Source: Pseudomonadota bacterium
GTDB taxonomy: Bacteria; Pseudomonadota; Gammaproteobacteria; Burkholderiales; Rhodocyclaceae
DNA length: 64,000 nucleotides
Direction of reading: 5' to 3'
NCBI GenBank assembly: GCA_018241685.1
Contig: JAFEDJ010000023.1
Location: 29,994-93,993 of the forward strand
The position numbers and the translations under genes were made by a program. The notes under the pieces are model-generated. The model was not told where the DNA came from. It worked only from the letters and a program-made list of their open reading frames with translations, and made no database searches. Every line of letters starts with the position of its first letter. Position 1 is the first letter of the stretch. Below, in pieces: positions 57,633-64,000 of the stretch.

Positions 57633-58049
57633 GTGATCGTTCTCGACCTCAGCTGCGACCAAGGACATCGCTTCGAAGCCTGGTTCGCCTCCAGCGACGC
57701 CTTCGAGGACCAGCTCGCCCGGGGTCTGGTGAGCTGTCCCCACTGCGGCACCCACCAGGTCAGGCGGCTGCCCTCGGCGCCCTACGTGCAGACCTCGTCC
57801 CACGCCCGGCCGCCTGCGGAGCCGGACCCGCAGGCCATCGCGGCCAAGCTGATCGAAGCCCTGCGTGCAGCCGCCCGGCAGTCCGAGGACGTCGGCGAGC
57901 GCTTCGCCGAGGAAGCCCGCCGCATTCACCATGGCGACGCCGAAGAACGGGCCATTCGCGGCCAGGCCAAGCCCAGCGACATGATCGAGCTGCTCGAAGA
58001 AGGCATTCCCATCCTGCCCGTCCCACCGGACAAGGACGACCTGCACTGA
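57633..58049 (+). CDS. DUF1178 family protein with zinc ribbon
   Basis: 138 residues from a GTG. VIVLDLSCDQGHRFEAWF, SCPHCG and VRRLPSAPYV are diagnostic. The cysteine pairs may hold zinc. No ribosome site is visible, perhaps because the island replaced the original leader. In-frame codons upstream lie in the tRNA repeat and are excluded. Confidence 0.88.
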   Translation: MIVLDLSCDQGHRFEAWFASSDAFEDQLARGLVSCPHCGTHQVRRLPSAPYVQTSSHARPPAEPDPQAIAAKLIEALRAAARQSEDVGERFAEEARRIHHGDAEERAIRGQAKPSDMIELLEEGIPILPVPPDKDDLH

Positions 58050-58059
58050 GCATCCGCAT

Positions 58060-58079
58060 CGGGGAGCGGCTCATCCCCG
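58060..58079. terminator. Weak convergent hairpin
   Basis: Six-base stem CGGGGA/TCCCCG with an 8-base loop that overlaps the stop of the beta-CASP gene. Confidence 0.35.
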
Positions 58080-59495
58080 GCCGTTCACCACCGTCACCCG
58101 CCCCTCCGTCTCACGGACGAGCCGCTCCGCCAGCGCATGGCGGGCCGCGGCTTCACCATGGACCAGATGCACCTCCGCCGGCAACACCAGCATGCGGGTG
58201 ACGAAGCGCACTAGGTCGTTCTGGTCCGCATGCGCCGAATAGCCGGACAGGGAATGAATGCCGGCCCGGATCCCGATGCGCTCCCCGTCGATCTCCACAT
58301 AGCCGCCCTGCGGCCCCCAGGTCTGGATCGCATGGCCCGGCGTGCCGCGGGCCTGGTAGCCGACGAACAGCACATCGTGGCGTGGGTCGTGCAGCATCGC
58401 CTTCAGATAGTTCATCACCCGCCCGCCGGCGCACATGCCGCTGGCGGCGATCACCACCGCCGGCTCGCCGCTGCGGGCCAGGCGGCGCACCGTAGCCTCG
58501 TGCGCAGCATGATCCTCGATCCCCGTCAGCTGCTCGAAGGCCAGCGGCTTGCGGCCGGCACGCACGCGGGCCAGCCCCTCCTCGTCCCAGAACGGCTGCA
58601 ACTCCCCGTACAGCCGCGTGAAGCGCCCGGCCAGCGGTGAATCCAGATAGAACGGCAGGCTCGCCCAGCTTTCCGCATGGGGCCCCGGCTGGCGCCGCTG
58701 CTGGTACAGAATGTCCTCGAACTCGTAGAGCAACTCCTGCGTACGGCCGATGCTGAAGGCCGGCACGATCACCGTGCCACCGTTGCCGAGCGCCTTCTCC
58801 ACCACCGCCTGCAACTGCCGGCGCCGGTCGTGGCGGTTCTCATGGACCTTGTCGCCATAAGTGCTCTCCAGCACCACCACATCCGCCGCCTCGGGCGAGC
58901 GCGGCGCCGGCAGCAGCGGCGTGAACGGCGCCCCCAGATCGCCGGAGAACACCACCCGCCGCACCGCGCCGCCGGCCCGCGTGACCTCCACCTCCACATA
59001 GGCCGAACCGAGAATGTGCCCGGCGCGCTGCAGGCGAATCCGGCAGCCCGCTCCCTTTGCCCCATTCCCGTCGAACACCCGGTACCAGGTGTTCCACTTG
59101 AGCGGGCGGATGCGCTGCTCGACCATCTCCAGATAACGCTCCACCAGCCGCGCATCACGGCTCACCCCGAACGCGAAGGCATCCGCCAGCACCACCGGCA
59201 ACAGCCTGGCGGACGGCTCGCTGCACAGGATCAAGCCCTTGAAACCCGCCGCCAGCAACCACGGAATCCGCCCCACGTGATCGATATGCACATGGGTCAC
59301 CACCAAGGCCCGCACAGCCTCCAGCGGAAAACCGATCTCCAGCCGATCCTGCGCCCCCGCGCCGTCCGGCGCCGTCTCCGCGCCCTGGAACAGGCCGCAG
59401 TCGATCAACAGGCTGTTGATGTCATCGATGAAGAACTGGTGACACGACCCCGTCACCCCGTCGACCGCACCGTGATGGATGATGTTTGCATTCAT
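58071..59495 (-). CDS. MBL-fold beta-CASP ribonuclease-like protein
   Basis: 474 residues. Metal motif VTHVHIDHVGRIP near 76-88, later GSAYVEVEV and the second-part GERIGIRAGIHSLSGYSAHADQ. The layout is that of CPSF-73/YSH1 type RNA endonucleases in bacteria. It could trim RNA; function in Proteobacteria is not proven. It is divergent from the DUF2325 gene. Confidence 0.88.
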   Translation of the reverse strand: MNANIIHHGAVDGVTGSCHQFFIDDINSLLIDCGLFQGAETAPDGAGAQDRLEIGFPLEAVRALVVTHVHIDHVGRIPWLLAAGFKGLILCSEPSARLLPVVLADAFAFGVSRDARLVERYLEMVEQRIRPLKWNTWYRVFDGNGAKGAGCRIRLQRAGHILGSAYVEVEVTRAGGAVRRVVFSGDLGAPFTPLLPAPRSPEAADVVVLESTYGDKVHENRHDRRRQLQAVVEKALGNGGTVIVPAFSIGRTQELLYEFEDILYQQRRQPGPHAESWASLPFYLDSPLAGRFTRLYGELQPFWDEEGLARVRAGRKPLAFEQLTGIEDHAAHEATVRRLARSGEPAVVIAASGMCAGGRVMNYLKAMLHDPRHDVLFVGYQARGTPGHAIQTWGPQGGYVEIDGERIGIRAGIHSLSGYSAHADQNDLVRFVTRMLVLPAEVHLVHGEAAARHALAERLVRETEGRVTVVNGRG

Positions 59496-59592
59496 GGCGG
59501 CAGTTTATACGCCGCACAAAAAATTCCATACAGATAAATTGAAGCGCACCCGACATCCCCTTGGGCACAAGTCACATTGCAAGGCAGAGCCT

Positions 59593-59616
59593 CGCTGTAT
59601 ATCTTTGTGTACAACG
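59593..59616. promoter_or_regulatory. Imperfect palindrome in the beta-CASP/DUF2325 divergent region
   Basis: CGCTGTATA-TCTTTG-TGTACAACG, arms matching at seven of nine positions. A -35-like TTGCAA at 59577 puts a -10-like TATATC inside the palindrome, suggesting an operator for the DUF2325 gene. It bears some likeness to ModE sites; that is a guess. Confidence 0.4.
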
Positions 59617-59636
59617 AAATCTCCGGAGCGCCCGTC

Positions 59637-60947
59637 ATGAACCGTCCCGCCCACCTGTTCCAGGCCGACAATGCCGCCCCAACGACGCCCACATGGATGG
59701 AGGACGCATTCACCCCGCCGGCCAAACTGCCCGCCGGCAGCTTCGTGCGGCGGCGCACCCGGCTGCACGAGCTCGACGGCTATTTCCACTGCTCGCTGAT
59801 CGGCACCTGCCTGAGCACGGCCGATCTACGCAAGCTCATCCCCAAATATTCCGAACTGGATCGCACCAAGGCCACCGACCTGGACATCCACCACATGGCC
59901 GTCCGCCTCTCCGGCGAAGGGGGCCCCGGCGCCAAGGCCCTCAACAAACTGCTCGACACCCTCTATGCCGCCGACCTGAAACGCTTCCAGCGCCACAGGA
60001 ACGACGACGAGCTCTATGCCGCGTGGACCGAATGCCTGCGCCACGGCGACGTTCCCGGCACCTACTGGGCCCTGATGACCCACCCGGCCACCTCCCTCAG
60101 CCTGCGCCAGCTGGTCTTCGGCGAAGTACACATGCTGTCCCACCTGGTCGGGGCCGCCAACCGCGCCGACATCCGCCGCCTGCTGGCCCTTGAAGAAGAC
60201 AACGCCCGCCTCAAGGAAAAGATCGAACGCCAGCAAGCCCGCCTGCAGGAACTCGCCCAGCAGCACAGCGCCCTCGAACGGCAGCGCGCCGCCGCCCCCC
60301 TCCCCACCCCGGAGGACGCCCGCATCACCCAACTGGAAGCCCAGGTGCACACCCTCGAAACCGCCCTGCAAACGCAAAACCAGCAGGCCGCCCACCACGA
60401 AGCCCGCGCCAACAAGCTGGAGGAACGCCTGCAGGAAGCGGAAGACAGGGCCCAGGAACTCAAGACCGCCCTTGCCGAATCACGCCGCTTCGGCGACGAG
60501 ATCCGCGCCGAATTCGAAGCCATCGACCGCCACCTCACCGCCCAGTTCTCCGACGCCGCCCCCACCCAGGGCAGCATCGCCGACGCCCTGCGCGGCAAAC
60601 GCATCCTCTACGTCGGCGGCCGCCCCCATTCATCCCAGGCCATCCACGCCATGGTCAAGACCGCCGGCGGCGAACTCATCCTCCACGATGGCGGCATCGA
60701 AGACCGCCGCGGCCTGTTTGCCAGCAGCCTGGCCAACACCGACCTCGTCGTCTTCCCTACCGACTGCGTCGGCCACAACGCCGTCACCCTGCTCAAGCGC
60801 GCCTGCGAACGCCACGGCGTCCCCTACCGGCCGCTACGCAGCGCCGGCCTCGCCAGCTTCGCCGCCCTGGCCGCCGAACTGGCCCGGACGGAAAGCAGCA
60901 GCACCGCCTGCCCGCCCCTATCCCGCTTCTGCCTCCACCATGGCTAG
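59637..60947 (+). CDS. DUF2325 domain protein with long coiled coil
   Basis: 436 residues from MNRPAHLFQ. A soluble N-terminal part with the pair FHCSLIGTCLST, a glutamine/glutamate-rich coiled coil at about 185-305, then DUF2325: ILYVGGRPHSSQAIHAMV near 325, HDGGIEDRRG and TDCVGHNAV. DUF2325 proteins are found near nitrogen-fixation and molybdenum genes in some Proteobacteria; none is adjacent. Function unknown. Confidence 0.85.
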   Translation: MNRPAHLFQADNAAPTTPTWMEDAFTPPAKLPAGSFVRRRTRLHELDGYFHCSLIGTCLSTADLRKLIPKYSELDRTKATDLDIHHMAVRLSGEGGPGAKALNKLLDTLYAADLKRFQRHRNDDELYAAWTECLRHGDVPGTYWALMTHPATSLSLRQLVFGEVHMLSHLVGAANRADIRRLLALEEDNARLKEKIERQQARLQELAQQHSALERQRAAAPLPTPEDARITQLEAQVHTLETALQTQNQQAAHHEARANKLEERLQEAEDRAQELKTALAESRRFGDEIRAEFEAIDRHLTAQFSDAAPTQGSIADALRGKRILYVGGRPHSSQAIHAMVKTAGGELILHDGGIEDRRGLFASSLANTDLVVFPTDCVGHNAVTLLKRACERHGVPYRPLRSAGLASFAALAAELARTESSSTACPPLSRFCLHHG

Positions 60948-61091
60948 AACACCGGTCCCAGTACCCAGTGGAAACGAGCCCTGCGCCGAGTCCCTCCGGC
61001 GCACTACATTTCCTTGCATTTCTTAACCGCCCCTTGCGGAGACTTCGGAAAGAATGCTCTCCGGATTCCACCACCTGCGAAGGAGACACCC

Positions 61092-61982
61092 ATGAGTCAT
61101 GCACACGAGAATCTGAACGCCAGGACCACCGCCGGTTTCCAATTCACCTTCACCGACGGTCAGGTAACGGGTATCGGCCTGGAGTACGGCACACACACCC
61201 ATAGCCTCACCATCCCCAGCAACACCACCTTCACGGTAACGGATGGCGTCATCACGGAAACCCTCACCAAACCGTGGGGCACCGACACCATCCAATACAC
61301 CCAGGACGCAAACGACGCCACGCTCTACCACATCACGTCCGAAACCCACACCATCGCCGAACCCGACACCACCGACAGCCAGGGCCACCTCCACGGCTAC
61401 ACCTTCACCATCAGCGACGGCGCCGTGACGGGCGTTCAAGTGGTCACCGGCACGACCAAGGACGATGACGACGACGGCAAGACCATCACGCACAACCGGG
61501 AGATCTTGCCCGGCCAGCACTTCACACTGAACGCCGACGGCAGCGTCACCGAGACCACCCTGTCCGGCAGCACCGTCAAGACCATCCAGTTCGTCGCCGA
61601 CGCCACCAGCGGCTTCTACGCCATCGCCTCCGAAACCACCACCTTCATCCAGGCCGGCAGCGCCACCACCCTCCTCAACGTGCAGCCCCTCATCCGCGAC
61701 AGCTTCACCTTCGATGCCAGCGGCGCCATCACCCAGGTTGAAGCGGTCCGCCCCGACGGCAGCACCAAGGTCCTCAACACCTCCCCCAACACCACCTTCA
61801 CCGAACTCGAAGCCGGCTACGTCCTGGAAACCTTCACCAAGGGCCACAAAAGCTACTTCGAGGTCTACCACGACGGCAATGGCGACGGCATCTACACCAG
61901 CGTAGCCCAGGGCAGCGGCACCGCCGTCGACCTCATCGGCCTCAAGGCCCAGATCGACGCCACCGTCGACTCACTGACCTGA
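61092..61982 (+). CDS. Secreted-looking triple-repeat beta protein
   Basis: 296 residues with AAGGAG before the ATG. There is no clear signal peptide. Three related beta-rich repeats of about 75-85 residues lie at 16-89, 103-187 and 204-275, each with a turn FxxxDGxxTxxxx, a TTFT-like strand and an acidic loop; the third has DGNGDGIYT, a calcium-binding-like loop. Thr, Ser and Asp rich, like type I secreted adhesins. Export or partner genes are not adjacent. I do not recognise the family. Confidence 0.6.
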   Translation: MSHAHENLNARTTAGFQFTFTDGQVTGIGLEYGTHTHSLTIPSNTTFTVTDGVITETLTKPWGTDTIQYTQDANDATLYHITSETHTIAEPDTTDSQGHLHGYTFTISDGAVTGVQVVTGTTKDDDDDGKTITHNREILPGQHFTLNADGSVTETTLSGSTVKTIQFVADATSGFYAIASETTTFIQAGSATTLLNVQPLIRDSFTFDASGAITQVEAVRPDGSTKVLNTSPNTTFTELEAGYVLETFTKGHKSYFEVYHDGNGDGIYTSVAQGSGTAVDLIGLKAQIDATVDSLT

Positions 61983-62105
61983 GCCCCCCGCTTCGTGAAG
62001 GGCGACCGAATCCGCTATCGCCTCGCCCTGCACGAAGTGCGCGATCCCCGGATCGAGTTGCGCAGCAGTCACACCGACCGGCGCAAGCGATGCAGGGTCG
62101 CCTTC

Positions 62106-62918
62106 TTACGCTTTTCCGCCCTCCAGCCACGCCGTCACCTTGCTGGCGGGCATCGGGCGGGCGATGGCGAAGCCCTGGGCGGTTTCGCACCCCAGGCGCG
62201 TCAACTGGACCACATGGGTAAGCGTTTCGGCCCCAGTGGCAACCACCGGCCAGCGAAAAGCGTCCGCCAGGGCCAGGATGCTCCGCACAACGGCACGGTC
62301 ATCCGGATGTTCCAGCATGCGCCCGACGAAGCGGCGGTCGATCTTCAAGCGCACCGGTGGCATGCCACTCAGATACGTGAAGCGCGCAAAACTCGTCCCG
62401 AAACCGTCGATGGCGAAGCGGATACCCCGCTCCGTGCACGCCCGCACCTGCCTCAGTAACGCCGGCATCTGCTCGATCAATGCCCGCTCCCGCACCTCCA
62501 GCTCGAGATCGGCAGCTGACAAATCGGGATAGGCATCGATCAACGCCCCGATGTACGCACTCAAATTGCTGCGCTGGAGCGAACGTGCCGAAATATTCAC
62601 GCTGATCGGCACCCGCACCCCCACCGCACGCCATGCCGCCATCTGGCGCACGGCCTCGTGCAGCACCCACAGATCGACCCTCTCCGCGGTCCCTGCGTCG
62701 TCCAGCAACGCACGAAAATCCCGCGGCAACAGAATCCCCCGGTCCGGGTGCCGCCAGCGCAGCAACGCCTCCATCCCCGTCGCCTGCTGCGTACGCAACC
62801 CCAGCTGAGGCTGGAAGAACAGGCAGAACGCCCCGCGGGCAAAGCACTCGAAATCCCGCCCGAGCTGGCGCGCCGTCGACAGACTCAACAGCGAATCCGG
62901 GTTGTCACACTCGAACAT
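62106..62918 (-). CDS. EAL domain protein, catalytically degenerate
   Basis: 270 residues, ATG at 62918 after GAGG; overlaps the upstream EAL gene by 14 bases. EAL motif as MEALLRW. Catalytic positions are changed: LDDFGTG reads IDGFGTS, and the EGVET loop reads ATGAET, so the general-base glutamate is lost. Probably a c-di-GMP binder or partner of the intact EAL protein upstream. Confidence 0.83.
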   Translation of the reverse strand: MFECDNPDSLLSLSTARQLGRDFECFARGAFCLFFQPQLGLRTQQATGMEALLRWRHPDRGILLPRDFRALLDDAGTAERVDLWVLHEAVRQMAAWRAVGVRVPISVNISARSLQRSNLSAYIGALIDAYPDLSAADLELEVRERALIEQMPALLRQVRACTERGIRFAIDGFGTSFARFTYLSGMPPVRLKIDRRFVGRMLEHPDDRAVVRSILALADAFRWPVVATGAETLTHVVQLTRLGCETAQGFAIARPMPASKVTAWLEGGKA

Positions 62919-63747
62919 CTGCACGCCTCACCCCCCAATCATCGTCAAACCGGAAGCACTCCGCCCAAGCCCGCACCTCCTCGGCCGGCATCGGCGGCGC
63001 CACGCAAAAGCCCTGGATCACATCGCAGCCCAGCTCCGCCAACAGGCTCGCCTGCGCCGCCGTCTCCACCCCCTCGGCCACCACGGTGTGATGGAACGCA
63101 TGCCCCAGGCCCAGCACGCCCGCCACAATAGCCCGGTCCTGCTCATCGTCCACCATGCCCGCCACAAAGGAACGATCGATCTTCAGACTGCCCACCGGCA
63201 GGCACTTGAGATGGCTCAGGGACGAAAAGCCCGTACCGAAATCATCGAGCGCAAAGCGGATCCCTCCCGCCGCACACCGCTCAATCTGCGCCCGCACCTG
63301 GGCCAGCGGCGCGATCAAGGCCGTCTCGAGAATCTCCAGCTCGAGATCCAGCGGCGACACCTCCGAACTGCGCGCAAACAAGCCCTGCAGATACCCACAC
63401 AAACCGGCCCGCCGCAACGCATGGGGAGACACATTCACGCTCACCGACGTCCTGAACCCCACCCGCCGCCACGCCGCCAGTTGCCCCACCGCCGCCTGCA
63501 GCACCCACAGGTCAATCCACTCCGCCGTCCCCGGATCGGCCAGCAAACCCGCAAAGTCCTGCGGCAACAACACCCCACGGGTCGGGTGGCACCAGCGCAG
63601 CAAAGCCTCGAAACCCACCAGGCTGCGCGCGCCCAACGCCACTTTTGGCTGGAAGAACAAGCAGAACGCCCCTTGCCCGCTCCCCGCCTCGCCCCATATC
63701 CCGCCGGAATCCCGACCGACGGCAAGCTCATCACCATCACCTATCAC
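62905..63747 (-). CDS. EAL domain c-di-GMP phosphodiesterase
   Basis: 280 residues from a GTG at 63747 preceded by GGAGGAGAAGG; overlaps the XRE gene by 11 bases. EAL motif FEALLRW, LDDFGTGFSS, LKIDRSFV and AEGVET are all present, so it should hydrolyse c-di-GMP. No GGDEF, membrane or sensor domain. Lies between the XRE regulator and a degenerate copy. Confidence 0.87.
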   Translation of the reverse strand: MIGDGDELAVGRDSGGIWGEAGSGQGAFCLFFQPKVALGARSLVGFEALLRWCHPTRGVLLPQDFAGLLADPGTAEWIDLWVLQAAVGQLAAWRRVGFRTSVSVNVSPHALRRAGLCGYLQGLFARSSEVSPLDLELEILETALIAPLAQVRAQIERCAAGGIRFALDDFGTGFSSLSHLKCLPVGSLKIDRSFVAGMVDDEQDRAIVAGVLGLGHAFHHTVVAEGVETAAQASLLAELGCDVIQGFCVAPPMPAEEVRAWAECFRFDDDWGVRRADVRV

Positions 63748-63982
63748 CAGCCTTCTCCTCCATGCGCACAGCCGCGCTGAAACGCTCCGGATACAGTAAC
63801 TGCTCCTCATTGATCAGCTGCCGGCCCAGCGCCTCCGCCAGGCGCGCCGCCAGCTCCGGCGAAGGACGCTGCACACCGCACTCCAGCGCCGAAATATGCG
63901 GCTGGGTCACCTGAACCAAACGTGCCAACTGGCTCTGGGTCAGCCCCAGACTCATACGCACAAGGCGCAGCGGCGTTGTCAT
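63737..63982 (-). CDS. XRE-family DNA-binding protein
   Basis: 81 residues. Helix-turn-helix: RMSLGLTQSQLARLVQVTQPHISALECG near the start. First in a three-gene overlapping unit with two EAL genes and may repress them or respond to their product. Confidence 0.88.
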   Translation of the reverse strand: MTTPLRLVRMSLGLTQSQLARLVQVTQPHISALECGVQRPSPELAARLAEALGRQLINEEQLLYPERFSAAVRMEEKAGDR

Positions 63983-64000
63983 GAAGCCAACCTCATATGC

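Noticed and set aside
59577..59616. NifA or sigma-54 site upstream of the DUF2325 gene
   Set aside because: TGT...ACA spacing is 12 instead of 10, and the GG/GC elements are not at -24/-12 spacing.

Overview
The window is GC-rich, densely coded DNA from a gammaproteobacterium-like or, far more likely, a betaproteobacterial chromosome. Gene content (hpnCDE, RatA/RnfH next to smpB, copA-usp-safE-hemN-fnr, minCDE, a fused acyl-CoA-synthetase/GNAT protein, paired c-type cytochrome genes) suggests a respiratory, facultatively anaerobic member of the Rhodocyclales, something like Azospira or Dechloromonas. That placement is inference from gene content; no 16S gene is present.

Layout. 1-4300: the end of a YbaL-type cation/proton antiporter, an overlapping AraC regulator and tandem HD-GYP gene pair, and a divergent MFS exporter. 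4379-6815: cytochrome b561, a fused cytochrome-porin resembling Cyc2 Fe(II) oxidases, and a small periplasmic cytochrome c. 6950-9482: a TctDE-like two-component system behind a small K+ channel. 9558-12856: a leftward group of an aldehyde dehydrogenase, a protein of unknown function and a protein that looks derived from the N-terminal half of an ISL3 transposase. 13277-15856: clpB with a clear sigma-32 promoter. 15961-21586: an AttEFGH-like ABC exporter with a lipocalin-like hydrolase and a ferric-reductase-like flavocytochrome.

21828-24811: hpnCDE (squalene synthesis for hopanoids). 24919-30502: orphan YbbA-like ATPase, guaB, DUF4124 protein, rnfH-ratA, divergent smpB, a TPR-like protein and a pterin dehydratase. 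30520-36206: a very large AsmA-like DUF748 protein, a YhiN-type flavoprotein and ppa. 36296-44290: copper handling (metallochaperone, CopA), universal stress protein, SafE-like membrane protein, hemN, an FNR box, fnr, SirB2, then a diiron oxygen-binding protein paired with a soluble chemoreceptor-like protein. This stretch reads as one oxygen-responsive neighbourhood.

44414-44791: a tRNA operon (Pro, Arg, His) with good promoter and terminator. 45105-53091: Pat-like acetyltransferase, tag, a mutarotase, a secreted low-complexity protein with a degenerate nuclease fold, and tex. 53179-56406: an ArsC-like protein, an Hsp33 that has lost all four zinc cysteines, and minCDE. 56415-57604: tRNA-Leu followed by a 1.1-kb insertion bounded by a 42-bp exact repeat of the tRNA 3' end, carrying a small unknown gene and a frameshifted nucleotidyltransferase. 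57633-63982: DUF1178, a beta-CASP nuclease, a DUF2325 coiled-coil protein, a secreted-looking triple-repeat protein and an XRE regulator with two overlapping EAL genes, one of them catalytically degenerate.

The best candidates for new biology are the Cyc2-like cytochrome operon, the cysteine-less Hsp33, the diiron-protein/chemoreceptor pair, the domesticated ISL3-like protein, and the tRNA-Leu mini-island. No CRISPR array, intact insertion sequence, prophage or rRNA gene was seen.
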